Origin: Aliihoeflea sp. 2WW
Lineage (GTDB): Bacteria; Pseudomonadota; Alphaproteobacteria; Rhizobiales; Rhizobiaceae
Reading direction: 5' to 3'
DNA length: 64,000 nt
NCBI RefSeq assembly: GCF_000497755.1
Contig: NZ_AYOD01000014.1
Location: 27,100 to 91,099, forward strand
Both the position numbers and the translations under genes were made by a program. Below the pieces are notes generated by a model. It did not search any database. It was not told the origin of the DNA and worked only from the letters and a program-made list of their open reading frames with translations. This document shows, one piece after another, positions 18,315-30,374 of the stretch. Within the stretch, counting starts at the first letter, position 1. The number at the start of each line of letters is the position of its first letter.

Positions 18315-19190
18315 ATGAACCCGATCCTTCTTCCGCGCGACGAGACGACCGGCCTTGTCATGACCGATGCACCCCGCCCGCAGCTATCGACCGGCCCGCA
18401 GACATGCCTCGGCCGCATCGGCGCGCTGGAAGTGCATCTGGCGACGAGCGCCTGCGAGATCGAGGCGGCGCAAAGGCTGCGCTACCGCGTCTTCTACGCC
18501 GAGAGGGGCAACGGAGCCCCGTGCGACCTCTCGCGCGACACCGATCGCTTCGACGACATCTGCGATCATCTCCTCGTCATCGATACATCCCTTGCGGCCT
18601 CGAACCGGGAGCGCATCGTCGGCACCTACCGATTGTTGCCACAGGAAAAGACCTCGGCGACGGGCGGCTTTTATTCGAGTGCCGAATTCGACATCAAGGC
18701 GCTGGCGGCGCGCCATCCGGGCCTCAACATCCTCGAACTGGGACGCTCCTGCGTTCTGCCTGCCTATCGTTCGCGCCGCACGGTCGAGCTTCTCTGGCAG
18801 GGCATCTGGGCCTATACGCGCCGCCACGGCATCGACATCATGGCCGGCTGCGCCTCGTTCGAGGGCACCGTCCCGGCCCGCCATGCCGAGGCGCTTTCCT
18901 TCCTTCATCACAATTGCCGCGCAACCGGCGACTGGGCCGTGCGCGCGGTCGCGGACCGGCTCGTGACGATGGATTTGATGCCTGCCGAGGCCGTGCGCAC
19001 GCGCGAGGCCCTTGCGGCCATGCCTCCCCTGATCAAGGGCTATCTGCGCCTTGGCGCGATGATCGGCGAGGGCTGCGTCATCGACCACGACTTCGGCACC
19101 ACGGACGTCTTCGTCGTCCTGCCGGTCGCGAAGATTTCGGCGCGCTACATCAATTACTATGGCGCCGAAGCCCAGCGCTTCGCCGCATGA
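18315..19190 (+). CDS. olsB: L-ornithine N-alpha-acyltransferase OlsB
   Basis: A 291-residue GNAT-fold acyltransferase of the OlsB/hemolysin-like group. Typical blocks are LRYRVFYAERG near residue 56, VGTYRLL and ELGRSCV. OlsB transfers a 3-hydroxyacyl chain from acyl carrier protein to ornithine, the first step of ornithine-lipid synthesis used when phosphate is scarce. olsA is not adjacent, as in other rhizobia. An in-frame ATG at 18360 is an alternative start that trims a non-conserved leader. Confidence 0.85.
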   Translation: MNPILLPRDETTGLVMTDAPRPQLSTGPQTCLGRIGALEVHLATSACEIEAAQRLRYRVFYAERGNGAPCDLSRDTDRFDDICDHLLVIDTSLAASNRERIVGTYRLLPQEKTSATGGFYSSAEFDIKALAARHPGLNILELGRSCVLPAYRSRRTVELLWQGIWAYTRRHGIDIMAGCASFEGTVPARHAEALSFLHHNCRATGDWAVRAVADRLVTMDLMPAEAVRTREALAAMPPLIKGYLRLGAMIGEGCVIDHDFGTTDVFVVLPVAKISARYINYYGAEAQRFAA

Positions 19191-19197
19191 TTTCGGT

Positions 19198-19896
19198 CTA
19201 TTCCGTCGGAATGTCCTCCGGCGCCCGGCCCGGCCGGCTCCTGTAGGCGGGGAACGTCCAGCCATAGGCGAGCGCACCGCCGCGCACGCAGAACGCGATG
19301 GAAAACGCGATCAGCGCCGCCCCGCCGGCAGGTGACCCGCCAAGGTCGGCAAGTACATAGGCGACCGACCCGGACAGCGCCGCGGTGACGTAGATTTCGG
19401 GCCGCAGCAGCACCGAGGCCTCGCCCGCCAGGAGATCGCGCAGGATGCCGCCGAACGTCGCCGTCAGCACGCCCGCAACCACGCCGATCACCGGCGATCC
19501 CGTCACTTCGAGGCCCTTATAGGCGCCGAAGACGCTATAGGCGGCAAGGCCCACCGCATCGAGCCACAGCAGCAGCCGGTAGCGCGATTCGACCAGATGC
19601 GCGCCGAAGAAGACGGCAACCGCGACGATGGCGCAGACCAGCAGGTAATTGTGATTGGCGATCCAGAAGACCGGCACGTCGAGAACGAGGTCGCGGAAAG
19701 TGCCGCCGCCGATCGCCGTCACCCCGGCGAGGAACAGGAACCCGATAATGTCGAGCTGCTTGCGCGAGGCGGCCAGCGCACCGGTCGCCGCGAACACCGC
19801 GATGCCGGCATAGTCCAGGAACAGGAGCAGGTTCAATTTGGCCTCCCGCGCGAAATCGCGCTCGGTCCATCCGAGCAAGTGCGGGTTAAGGTCCAA
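19198..19896 (-). CDS. Trimeric intracellular cation (TRIC) channel family protein
   Basis: A 232-residue membrane protein with about seven hydrophobic segments arranged as two similar halves. Glycine-rich repeats GVTAIGGGTFRDLVLD and GVLTATFGGILRDLLAG occur in the two halves, the hallmark of the TRIC/UPF0126 (YadS) family of potassium-permeable channels. It is convergent with olsB with only 7 bp between stops. Confidence 0.88.
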   Translation of the reverse strand: MDLNPHLLGWTERDFAREAKLNLLLFLDYAGIAVFAATGALAASRKQLDIIGFLFLAGVTAIGGGTFRDLVLDVPVFWIANHNYLLVCAIVAVAVFFGAHLVESRYRLLLWLDAVGLAAYSVFGAYKGLEVTGSPVIGVVAGVLTATFGGILRDLLAGEASVLLRPEIYVTAALSGSVAYVLADLGGSPAGGAALIAFSIAFCVRGGALAYGWTFPAYRSRPGRAPEDIPTE

Positions 19897-19940
19897 TGAA
19901 AGCGCGCGGTTAACGCCGCGCGGATGTGCGATTGCCCACG

Positions 19941-19962
19941 AAAAAGGCGCCCGCAGGCGCCT
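19941..19962 (-). terminator. Terminator of grpE
   Basis: Read on the minus strand, AGGCGCC and GGCGCCT form a stem with a TGCG loop followed by a run of T. It begins 9 bp after the grpE stop. Confidence 0.75.
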
Positions 19963-19970
19963 CTGGATCG

Positions 19971-20648
19971 TTATGCGTCCTTTTCGGACTGCGCATTGGG
20001 CGGGCCGGGTTCGGCCGGCGCATCCGCCGGTCCCGCCTTGGGTCCGCCCTTGGAGACGCCGACCATCGCCGGGCGCAGCACGCGCTCGCCGATCACGTAG
20101 CCGGTCTGGACCACCTGCAGAACAGTGTTGTTCGGCACGTCCGGGTTGGGAATCTCGAACATCGCCTGGTGGAAGTTCGGGTCGAAGCGCTCGCCTTCGG
20201 GCGCCAGCCGCTTGACGCCGTGCCGCTCCAGCGCCCCGAGCATGTCGCGCTCGGTCATCTCGACCCCTTCGATCAGCGCCTTGAAGCCTGCATCGTCCGA
20301 ACCCTTCGCCTCGGCCGGAATGGCGTCGAGCGCGCGGCGCATGTTGTCGGAAACCGACAGCATGTCGCGGGCGAAATTGGCGACCGCATAGCTCTTGGCG
20401 TCGGCGATCTCGCGCTGGGTGCGCCGGCGCAAATTCTCCATCTCGGCCGCCATGCGCAGCGCGCGGTCCTTCAGTTCCGCATTCTGCTTGGCCAGGTCCT
20501 CGTTTTCCCCGGCAAGCCGCATGAAGGCCTCGAAATCGGCCTGGCTGTCCTGGCTTTCCGCCATGTCGGCGCTGGCCTCGATGTTCGGATCGGTGTGCGT
20601 CTCACCGCTCTCGCCGCTCATGCGTTCGTTTTCCGGACGATCGTTCAT
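19971..20648 (-). CDS. grpE: Nucleotide exchange factor GrpE
   Basis: A 225-residue co-chaperone. A charged N-terminal tail precedes a long coiled coil (about 42-100) and a C-terminal beta domain (about 145-205) with the family signature around [20 protein letters not shown]. It releases ADP from DnaK. In many rhizobia grpE follows hrcA; here hrcA is about 12 kb away (32626-33693). A heat-shock-type promoter lies just upstream. Confidence 0.93.
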   Translation of the reverse strand: MNDRPENERMSGESGETHTDPNIEASADMAESQDSQADFEAFMRLAGENEDLAKQNAELKDRALRMAAEMENLRRRTQREIADAKSYAVANFARDMLSVSDNMRRALDAIPAEAKGSDDAGFKALIEGVEMTERDMLGALERHGVKRLAPEGERFDPNFHQAMFEIPNPDVPNNTVLQVVQTGYVIGERVLRPAMVGVSKGGPKAGPADAPAEPGPPNAQSEKDA

Positions 20649-20690
20649 GGCTGATCCCGTCTTCCTTCGAAAATTCGTGAGTTGGCGCCG

Positions 20691-20719
20691 ATATCGATGT
20701 TCGCGGCGCCAAAATCAAG
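20691..20719 (-). promoter_or_regulatory. Heat-shock-like promoter of grpE
   Basis: On the minus strand, CTTGAT (20719-20714) and CGATAT (20696-20691) are 17 bp apart, close to the alphaproteobacterial RpoH consensus. Transcription would start about 35 bp before the grpE ATG. The -35 box touches the gyrB terminator hairpin. Confidence 0.55.
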
Positions 20720-20744
20720 GGGCCGCGCCCGAAGACGCGGCCCC
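20719..20744 (-). terminator. Terminator of gyrB
   Basis: A 9-bp perfect stem (GGGGCCGCG with CGCGGCCCC) with an 8-nt loop lies 20 bp after the gyrB stop on the minus strand and is followed by TTGATTTTG, a moderate T-rich tail. Confidence 0.6.
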
Positions 20745-20763
20745 GTATGGCTCGTCTCGGCGG

Positions 20764-23292
<2,529 letters not shown>

Positions 23293-23314
23293 TCAGGCGC
23301 TTTTGGTGACCCGA

Positions 23315-23343
23315 ATATAGGGGTGAACGCCTGATTTTCCAAG
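23315..23343 (-). promoter_or_regulatory. Housekeeping promoter of gyrB
   Basis: On the minus strand CTTGGA (23343-23338) and CTATAT (23320-23315) are separated by 17 bp, matching the alphaproteobacterial sigma-70 pattern. Start of transcription would be near 23308, about 70 bp before the gyrB ATG. Confidence 0.6.
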
Positions 23344-23420
23344 TTTTGCACGGCTTTGCGGCGCCTTCACGTCCACTTTTCCAAAGCCTTGCGCAAACTT
23401 GTCTCAACCTGCGTGTTGTC

Positions 23421-25523
23421 ATGGTGAACCAACGGCGATTAAACACGTTGGAAGCCTCGAGAGGCTGGGCCGGATTTGGGGGAACTTTCTTGCGTCGACA
23501 GCTTGCGTTTTTTGCTGCCGCATTGTGCCTGCCGCTCCTGGCTTTCATGGCCTACATCCTGTTTAACCTGGCCATCGCCGAGCGCGAGCGGCTGGAGGCG
23601 CGCGCATCCGAAGCCGCGCGCGACCTGTCGGCCGCGATCGATCGCGAATTGCTGGGCCTCACCTCGGCGCTCGAGGTCCTCGCCGTATCGCCCCAGCTCC
23701 AGGCCGGTGACATCGAGGGTTTCCACGCCAAGGCCTCGCAGGTCGACGACAGGCTGGGCTTCAACGCGGTGCTGCGCACGCCGGACGGCCAGCAGCTCGT
23801 CAATCTGCGCCGCCCGTTCGGCTCGGAACTGCCGCGCACGCCCCAACCGTCGGATGCCGACGTTCTGGCTTCGGACGAACCGTTGATCCTCGATCTGTTC
23901 GACGGGCCGGTCGCCGGCGAGCCGCTTTTCGCGGTGACGATGCCGATCCTCGTCGATGGCGAGCCGCGCTACATCCTCAGCCTGGCGGTCCCCGCAACCC
24001 GAATTCGCGAACTGCTGCTCGCGCAGCAATTGCCCGAAAGCTGGACCGTCGCGGCGATCGACAACAACGACCGCATCGTCGCCCGCAGCAGGCGGCATGA
24101 CGAATTCGTCGGCGAGATCGCCACGGACGATCTGCGCGCCAATACGGCCGGCTATTTCGGAAGCTGGAACGCGACGACCATCGACGGGGAGGCGGTGTTC
24201 GGCACCTATGCGCGCTCGCTGGTTTCGGATTGGCGCATCGCCATCGGCATCATGCAGCGCGAACTCAATGCGCCGGCGGTTCGCTTCGTGCAGTTCTTCG
24301 TCCTGCTCGGTCTTCTTGCGCTCGGCCTGTCGGCGCTTCTCGCCTCGCTCTTTGCGCGCCGTCTGGCCCTGTCGGCCACGGGCCTTGCCGCCCAGGCGCA
24401 TCAACTGGCCGATGGCGAACCGGTCACGCCGCGGCCGTCGCGCGTGCGCGAATTCTCGGAAATCGGCGCGATTCTCGTCGCAGCGTCGGATCGCCTGCGC
24501 GGCCGTGAAGCGGAACTGAAGGAAAGCGAGGCGAAGTTCCGCGCCATCGCCGACACCATGCCGCAAATGGTCTGGTCGACCACGCCGGACGGCCTCCACG
24601 ATTATTACAACGCGCGCTGGTACGAATTCACCGGCGTTCCGGTCGGATCGACCGACGGCGAGGGCTGGAACGGCATGTTCCACCCCGACGACCAGCCGCG
24701 CGCCTGGCAGCAATGGTCCCATTCGCTGCGAACCGGCGAGCCCTACGACATCGAATACCGCCTGCGTCACCATTCGGGTGAATATCGCTGGACGCTCGGC
24801 CGTGCCCTGCCCATCCGTGACGACGAAGGCCGCATCATCCGCTGGTTCGGAACCTGCACCGACATTCACGAAACCAAGATCGCGGCCGAGGAGCGCGAAG
24901 TCGTCGCGCAGGAGCTGTCGCACCGGATCAAGAACATCTTTTCGGTCCTCGGTTCAATCGTCGGCCTGACGGCGCGCACGCGGCCCGAGGCGCAGGAATT
25001 CGCCGCCGAGCTGCGCGCCCGCATCCTGGCGCTCGGCACCGCGCACGAATTCGTCCGTCCGCGTGCCCTGGAATCATCGGTCGACGGGCATGCCTCGCTT
25101 CACGGTCTGCTGCGCGCTCTGCTGGCCGCCTATGACGGCGACGGCACGCATGTTTCGATCAGCGGCCCGGATCTTCCGATCGCCGAGGGGGCTGCGACGC
25201 CGCTCGCGCTGGTTTTCCACGAACTGGGAACCAATGCCGCCAAATATGGCGGGTTCTCGGGGGCGGACAGCCGCATCGAAATCACCACCTTTGCCGATGA
25301 CGCCGACTACCACGTCACGTGGAAGGAGCACGTCGCAGGCGCCGCGCCGTCCGCCGAAGCGGCATCGGACAGCGGTTTCGGTTCGCGCCTGATCGAGTTG
25401 AGCATTCGTGGTCAGATGGGTGGCACGATCGAGCGCATCTTCGAGCCGGATGGATTGCGGGTCGAGATCACGATTCCCGTCTGGGCCCTGTCGCGTGCGG
25501 CAAGGTTGCGACGCGGCGTGTAG
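23421..25523 (+). CDS. HWE-family sensor histidine kinase with periplasmic sensor and PAS domain
   Basis: About 700 residues from the ATG at 23421. One span (about 28-50), a large periplasmic Cache-like region (about 51-285), a second span (about 291-315), a PAS domain (about 372-485) and the kinase core (about 492-690) follow in order. The phospho-His is H501 in ELSHRIKNIF, the N-box is ELGTNAAKYG, and a Trp-x-Glu (VTWKEH) marks the HWE subfamily. These kinases often feed the general stress response or single-domain regulators; one such regulator is convergent just downstream. An upstream ATG at 23346 is less likely. Confidence 0.87.
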   Translation: MVNQRRLNTLEASRGWAGFGGTFLRRQLAFFAAALCLPLLAFMAYILFNLAIAERERLEARASEAARDLSAAIDRELLGLTSALEVLAVSPQLQAGDIEGFHAKASQVDDRLGFNAVLRTPDGQQLVNLRRPFGSELPRTPQPSDADVLASDEPLILDLFDGPVAGEPLFAVTMPILVDGEPRYILSLAVPATRIRELLLAQQLPESWTVAAIDNNDRIVARSRRHDEFVGEIATDDLRANTAGYFGSWNATTIDGEAVFGTYARSLVSDWRIAIGIMQRELNAPAVRFVQFFVLLGLLALGLSALLASLFARRLALSATGLAAQAHQLADGEPVTPRPSRVREFSEIGAILVAASDRLRGREAELKESEAKFRAIADTMPQMVWSTTPDGLHDYYNARWYEFTGVPVGSTDGEGWNGMFHPDDQPRAWQQWSHSLRTGEPYDIEYRLRHHSGEYRWTLGRALPIRDDEGRIIRWFGTCTDIHETKIAAEEREVVAQELSHRIKNIFSVLGSIVGLTARTRPEAQEFAAELRARILALGTAHEFVRPRALESSVDGHASLHGLLRALLAAYDGDGTHVSISGPDLPIAEGAATPLALVFHELGTNAAKYGGFSGADSRIEITTFADDADYHVTWKEHVAGAAPSAEAASDSGFGSRLIELSIRGQMGGTIERIFEPDGLRVEITIPVWALSRAARLRRGV

Positions 25524-25575
25524 GGCGCTTCAGGCAGATTCTAGGGAAGTGGTTGTCACGGGCAGGGGCAGGCGC

Positions 25576-26040
25576 TCAGCCGTGCGCCCCGCGCCCGGGT
25601 TCGCCGCCCGGCGTCATGAAAAGCTGCAGGCGGGCAGGGGGCTCGGCGTCCATGTGCTCATTGTGGCAAGCGACGGCATAGCGGATCGCGTCGCGCAACT
25701 CGCTGTCAGCGACAGGTTTGGCGATCACACCGAGTGTGCCGGGGACGCCGTCGCCGAGCTGCGTCGGGTTCGCGGTCATGAAGACGACGGTCACGTCGTG
25801 GCGGCTGGCGAGTTCCCGGCCGATCTCGATGCCGGTCGCGCCGTCGCGCAAATTGAGGTCGACGAGCGCGACTTCGGCGCGCTTTCCCATCTCGAGCGCA
25901 GACGAACGATCTGCCGCGATCCCGACCGGTTCATGGCCGAGTTCGCCGATGGCGTATTCGATTTCGATCGCGACGAAGATCTCGTCTTCGACCACCAGTA
26001 TCTTGCAAGCGTTGTCCAACTTACGTCTACCCAAGTCCAC
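25576..26040 (-). CDS. Single-domain response regulator
   Basis: A 154-residue protein that is essentially one receiver domain (about 11-130). The acidic pair is in VVEDE, the phospho-Asp in ALVDLNLRDG and the Lys in VIAKPV. No output domain follows, only a short Pro/Gly-rich tail. Such proteins serve as phosphate carriers or sinks for HWE kinases; the convergent kinase gene ending 52 bp away is the natural candidate partner. Confidence 0.85.
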   Translation of the reverse strand: MDLGRRKLDNACKILVVEDEIFVAIEIEYAIGELGHEPVGIAADRSSALEMGKRAEVALVDLNLRDGATGIEIGRELASRHDVTVVFMTANPTQLGDGVPGTLGVIAKPVADSELRDAIRYAVACHNEHMDAEPPARLQLFMTPGGEPGRGAHG

Positions 26041-26285
26041 GGCAGCTCAGCCCAACTCATGTCGAGGCCGATGGTTGCACGACTAAAGGAAAAGTCTTTA
26101 TTTTTTTCGACTTTGCGTGGCAATTGCGCCACGTGGCCGGCCTTCGTGCCGTTCCGCCCGCAAAATGCCGATCCCGCCCCAAGGTTCCAGCATCCCGCAC
26201 GGGCAAAATTGTCGCGGGGTCGGGGCGCGATGCTGGCGAGGCCGCCCGGCGCTCCCTAGATTGATCGGAACCGAGGAGCGCCGCC

Positions 26286-27653
26286 ATGGACACCAAGCCC
26301 GCCCATTTCGTGCCGCCGGCACCCCGGCCGCGCCAGTCGCCGCCCTCGACGTTGCAGATGATGCGTATCGTCTACAACAACCCGCTCGAACTGTGGGGCG
26401 AGCCTTCCTACAATGAGAAATGGATTTCGATCTCGACCGGCATCGGCGGCCCGCTCGTCATCGCCAACGATCCCGGCCTCATCCGCTACGTCCTCGTCGA
26501 GAACGCGAAGAACTACAAGATGGCGCGCGTGCGCCAGAAGATCCTGCGCCCGATCCTGCGCGACGGACTGCTCACCGCCGAGGGCGACGTCTGGAAACGT
26601 TCGCGCAAGGCGATGGCGCCGGTCTTCACGCCGAAGAACATCGACGGCTTCGCGCCCGCCATGCTGTCGACATCGCTCGCCTTCGCCGAGCGCTACCGCG
26701 ACACCGACCGCGCCGACGTATCGCGCGACATGACCATGTTGACCTACGACATCCTCGCCGAAACGCTCTTTTCCGGCGAGATCGCCGGCGAGCCCGGCTC
26801 CTTCGCCCATCAGGTCGATCGCCTGTTCGAGACGATGGGCCGCGTCGATCCGATGGACCTTCTCGGCGCCCCCGACTGGCTGCCGCGCTTCACCCGCATC
26901 CGCGGCAAGAAATCCCTCGCCTTTTTCCGCAGGATCGTCGCCGACACGATCGCCTTGAGAAAGGCCCGCATGGATCGCGGCGAGGGCGTTCCGGCCGATT
27001 TCCTGACGCTGCTGCTGAAGGCCGAAGGCCCGGACGGCCTCACGCGCGCCGAGATCGAGGACAACATCATCACCTTCATCGGCGCCGGCCACGAGACCAC
27101 CGCCCGCGCGCTGGGCTGGACGCTCTACTGCCTCGCCGAAGCGCCATGGGAGCGCGACAGGATCGAGGCCGAGATCGACGCGGCGCTCGCCAGAGACCTG
27201 CCGCCGCAGGATTGGCTCGACGCGATGCCGCTCACCCGCGCCGCCTTCGAGGAAGCGATGCGGCTCTATCCGCCGGCCCCGTCGATCAACCGCGAGGCCA
27301 TCGCAGCCGACCGCTACGAGGACCTCGAAATCGTCAAGGGCGCGCAGGTGCTCGTCATGCCGTGGACCGTCCACCGCCACCGCAAGATCTGGAATGACCC
27401 GGAAGCCTTCATCCCCGCCCGCTTCCACCCGGAAAACCGCGACGCGCTCGACCGCTACCAGTACCTCCCCTTCGGCGCCGGCCCCCGCATCTGCATCGGC
27501 GCCGCCTTCGCCATGCAGGAAGCCGTCATCGCGCTCGCCGTCCTGATGTCGCGCTACCGCTTCGACACGCTGCCCGAAACGAAACCCTGGCCGGTCCAGA
27601 AACTCACCACCCAGCCCCAGGGCGGCCTGCCGATGAAGGTGAGCCGGCGGTAG
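26286..27653 (+). CDS. Cytochrome P450
   Basis: A 455-residue soluble P450. The I-helix oxygen-activating motif AGHETT lies near residue 266, the ExxR motif is in FEEAMRLYPP, and the heme ligand is Cys403 in FGAGPRICIG. No ferredoxin or reductase gene stands next to it, so its electron partner is elsewhere. The substrate cannot be inferred. The 245-bp region upstream (26041-26285) contains an AT-rich stretch near 26090 but no promoter I can name. Confidence 0.92.
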   Translation: MDTKPAHFVPPAPRPRQSPPSTLQMMRIVYNNPLELWGEPSYNEKWISISTGIGGPLVIANDPGLIRYVLVENAKNYKMARVRQKILRPILRDGLLTAEGDVWKRSRKAMAPVFTPKNIDGFAPAMLSTSLAFAERYRDTDRADVSRDMTMLTYDILAETLFSGEIAGEPGSFAHQVDRLFETMGRVDPMDLLGAPDWLPRFTRIRGKKSLAFFRRIVADTIALRKARMDRGEGVPADFLTLLLKAEGPDGLTRAEIEDNIITFIGAGHETTARALGWTLYCLAEAPWERDRIEAEIDAALARDLPPQDWLDAMPLTRAAFEEAMRLYPPAPSINREAIAADRYEDLEIVKGAQVLVMPWTVHRHRKIWNDPEAFIPARFHPENRDALDRYQYLPFGAGPRICIGAAFAMQEAVIALAVLMSRYRFDTLPETKPWPVQKLTTQPQGGLPMKVSRR

Positions 27654-27655
27654 AA

Positions 27656-27779
27656 CGCCCCCTCCGTCGCTTCGCGCCACCTCCCCCGCTTCGCAGGGGA
27701 GGAACCAGGGTCGTGGACGGACGCAACCCCGATCCTCCCCCGTTCACGGGGGAGGTGGCGCGAAGCGACGGAGGGGGCG
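27656..27779. repeat. Inverted-repeat intergenic element, type B
   Basis: Two 32-bp arms (27656-27687 and 27748-27779) are perfect reverse complements, separated by about 60 bp that also hold G-rich/C-rich runs. It fills the space between the convergent P450 and yraN genes. It differs in sequence from the elements at 2638 and 30375 but shares the C-run/G-run style. Confidence 0.8.
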
Positions 27780-27786
27780 CTATGGC

Positions 27787-28146
27787 TCAATTCCGCCCCT
27801 GAAACAGATTCTCCACATGCACCGGCCACCGCCGCGGCAGCACCGCGACCAGGTCGAACCGCACCGAAAGCCGCGCAAAATCCGGCTGGCGCGAGAGCCA
27901 GTGGTCCGCCGCCGCCTCGATCCGCCGCTGCGCAGTGCCGCCCACCGCCTCCATCGCCGCGCTCAGATCACGCCGCGCCTTGACCTCGACGATCGCGACC
28001 AGATCGCCACGCCGGGCAATGATGTCGATCTCGCCCGCCTTGGTGCGAAAGTTCCGCGCCACGATCCGATACCCCTTCAGCCGCAGCGCCATCGCCGCCA
28101 GCCATTCCGACCGGTTGCCGTGCCGATAGGCCCCAAGCCTATCCAT
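27787..28146 (-). CDS. YraN family protein (UPF0102), endonuclease-like
   Basis: A 119-residue protein of the UPF0102/YraN family with a restriction-endonuclease-like core: Glu-Ile-Asp in [23 protein letters not shown] gives the D-(x)n-ExK pattern. Its role is not established; it is commonly placed next to rsmI, and here its start overlaps the rsmI stop by 8 bp on the minus strand. Confidence 0.88.
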   Translation of the reverse strand: MDRLGAYRHGNRSEWLAAMALRLKGYRIVARNFRTKAGEIDIIARRGDLVAIVEVKARRDLSAAMEAVGGTAQRRIEAAADHWLSRQPDFARLSVRFDLVAVLPRRWPVHVENLFQGRN

Positions 28147-29035
28147 CCTGCGCGTCCCGCAATTCCACCAGCCGGCGGAACAGATCCTGCTTGGCCTGCC
28201 CCGTCATCTTCGCCGCCTCGCCGGCCGCCTTCGACGCCGGCATGTCGCGCGCCAGATCGAGCAGCAGCCGGTCGACATCCACCCCTTCCGCCGCAGCTTG
28301 TTCCAGCGCCGGCCCGACACAGACGACGACCTCGCCCTTCGGCGTGTCCGCTTCCGCGTAGTGCGCCGCGAGTTCAGCCAGCGTCCCGCGCCGCGCCTCC
28401 TCGAATGCTTTGGTCAGCTCCCGCGCCACCACCGCCGGCCGGTCGCCCAGAACGTCCAGCATCGCTTTGAGGCTCGCCGCCAGCCGGCGCGGACTTTCGA
28501 AGAAGATCAGTGTCCCGGGAATGCGCGCCACCTCTTCGAGCCGCGTCCGCCGCTGCCCGTCCTTGACCGGCAAAAACCCTGCAAAGAAGAACGCGTCCGA
28601 CGGCAGCCCGGCGATCGAGAGCGCGGCCAGCGTCGACGACGCGCCGGGGATCGGCACCACGCGATGTCCGGCCTCCACCGCCTCGCCGACCAGCCGGAAG
28701 CCGGGGTCCGAGACGAGCGGCGTGCCCGCATCCGAGCAGAGCGCGACCGACTTTCCCTCACTGAGCGCCGCGATCAGCTTCGGCCCGGCCTCGGCCGCAT
28801 TGTGCTCGTGATAGGCGATCAGCCTGCGCCTGATGCCATAGCGCTCCAGCAGGATGCGCGTCACCCGCGTGTCCTCGCAGGCAAGCACATCCGCGCCCGC
28901 CAGCGTCTCCAGCGCGCGCAGCGTGATGTCGGAAAGATTGCCGATCGGCGTCGCGACCAGATAGAGCGCAGGCTCGGGCACCGGCGCACGCATCTGCGCC
29001 TGTCCGATCATGTAGATTCGCTCGCCCTCCGCCAT
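28139..29035 (-). CDS. rsmI: 16S rRNA (cytidine1402-2'-O)-methyltransferase
   Basis: A 298-residue tetrapyrrole-methylase-fold enzyme. The N-terminal signature [22 protein letters not shown] and the later GTPLVSDPG block identify RsmI, which methylates the ribose of C1402 in the ribosomal P site. It is coupled with yraN. The gap upstream (29036-29199) carries no clear gene. Confidence 0.93.
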   Translation of the reverse strand: MAEGERIYMIGQAQMRAPVPEPALYLVATPIGNLSDITLRALETLAGADVLACEDTRVTRILLERYGIRRRLIAYHEHNAAEAGPKLIAALSEGKSVALCSDAGTPLVSDPGFRLVGEAVEAGHRVVPIPGASSTLAALSIAGLPSDAFFFAGFLPVKDGQRRTRLEEVARIPGTLIFFESPRRLAASLKAMLDVLGDRPAVVARELTKAFEEARRGTLAELAAHYAEADTPKGEVVVCVGPALEQAAAEGVDVDRLLLDLARDMPASKAAGEAAKMTGQAKQDLFRRLVELRDAQDG

Positions 29036-29199
29036 CGCCGTCTTCCTTTATCCGGGCGCCGAAAATTCGCCGCGATCGGTGGGAACAATTTGGGCATCTG
29101 CCCGGTTCGAAGGCAGAATGCGGAGGTTTCCCCAATGCCCCTGACCATCCAGGACAGTTTCGAACCCTATTACGCCGGCAAGACCGCGCGAAACGACAA

Positions 29200-30351
29200 T
29201 CAGCGCGCCAAATCCGCCACCACCGCGTCGAGCACGATCATCCCGTCCGCCGTCGCCCGCAGCCGCGAATTGCCGACCGGCGCGACGAGGCGTTCCTCCT
29301 GGAGCACCGCGATCCGCTTCGACGACAAGGACCGCCCGGACAACGATTCGTAGCGCGCGAGGTCGATCCCCTCGGCCAGCCGCAACCCCATCAACAGGAA
29401 CTCGTCGGCCTCCTCCTCGCGCGTCAGCCGCTCGCCGCCGGTAATGCCGTGCCCGCGCGCCTCGACGCGCTCCAGCCACGCCTCGGGCAGCTTCTCGGTA
29501 AACGTCACGATCCGCTCGCCATTCTCGACGAAACGCCCATGCGCCCCCGGCCCGATGCCGACATATTCGCCATAGCGCCAGTAGATCAGATTGTGCCGGC
29601 TCTCCGCGCCCGGCCGCCCATGGTTGGAAATCTCGTAGGCCGGCAGCCCGCGCGCCGCGGTCACCTCCTGCGTCAACTTGTAGAGGTCCGCCGCGTGGTC
29701 CGGCTCGGGCATCACGAACTTGCCCGCCTCGTGCAGAAGCTGGAACCGCGTCCCGTCCTCGATGGTGAGTTGGTAGAGCGACAGATGATCGGCCGCATAG
29801 CCGATCGCCCGGTCGAGTTCGCTTGCCCATTCGTCGAGACTCTGGTGCGGCCGCGCATAGATCAGGTCGAACGAAAGCCGCGGGAAAATCTCGCGCGCCA
29901 GCCCGATCGCGTGCAGCGCGCCCTCGACATCATGCAGCCGTCCGAGGAACCGCAGATCGGCATCGTTCAGCGCCTGAACGCCGAGCGACACCCGATTGAC
30001 CCCCGCCGCCCGATAGCCGCGAAACCGCGCCGCCTCGACGGATGACGGATTCGCCTCCAGCGTGATCTCGATCCCGTCCGGCACGGTCCAATGCCGCGCG
30101 ACGCTCTCCAGCACCGCCCCCACCGTCTCCGGCTCCATCAGCGACGGCGTGCCCCCGCCCAGAAAGATCGAATCGACCTTTCGACCACCCGTCCGCGCCC
30201 GCATCGTCGCCATCTCGCGATCGAACGCAGCGGCAAACCGCGCCTGGTCGACCGGCTGGTGGCGGACATGGGAATTGAAGTCGCAATAGGGGCACTTGGC
30301 TGCGCAGAACGGCCAGTGGATATAGATGCCGAAACCCGGATCGTCGGTCAT
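29200..30351 (-). CDS. hemW: HemW-type radical SAM protein
   Basis: A 383-residue radical SAM protein. The start MTDDPG at 30351 puts the family motif YIHWPFCAAKCPYCDFNSH about 10 residues in; the three cysteines of CxxxCxxC bind the 4Fe-4S cluster. The C-terminal HemN-like domain is present. HemW is a heme chaperone formerly called coproporphyrinogen oxidase-like. It is the last gene of the minus-strand rph-VOC-rdgB-hemW run, with a repeat element just upstream of its start. Confidence 0.9.
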   Translation of the reverse strand: MTDDPGFGIYIHWPFCAAKCPYCDFNSHVRHQPVDQARFAAAFDREMATMRARTGGRKVDSIFLGGGTPSLMEPETVGAVLESVARHWTVPDGIEITLEANPSSVEAARFRGYRAAGVNRVSLGVQALNDADLRFLGRLHDVEGALHAIGLAREIFPRLSFDLIYARPHQSLDEWASELDRAIGYAADHLSLYQLTIEDGTRFQLLHEAGKFVMPEPDHAADLYKLTQEVTAARGLPAYEISNHGRPGAESRHNLIYWRYGEYVGIGPGAHGRFVENGERIVTFTEKLPEAWLERVEARGHGITGGERLTREEEADEFLLMGLRLAEGIDLARYESLSGRSLSSKRIAVLQEERLVAPVGNSRLRATADGMIVLDAVVADLAR

Positions 30352-30374
30352 CGGCCAGTCCTGACAGGGCGCGC

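Noticed and set aside
29135..29353. 72-codon plus-strand ORF preceded by a ggagg site
   Set aside because: The start looks plausible, but two thirds of it is antisense to the hemW 3' end and the later part has shadow composition. At most a remnant start of a lost gene.
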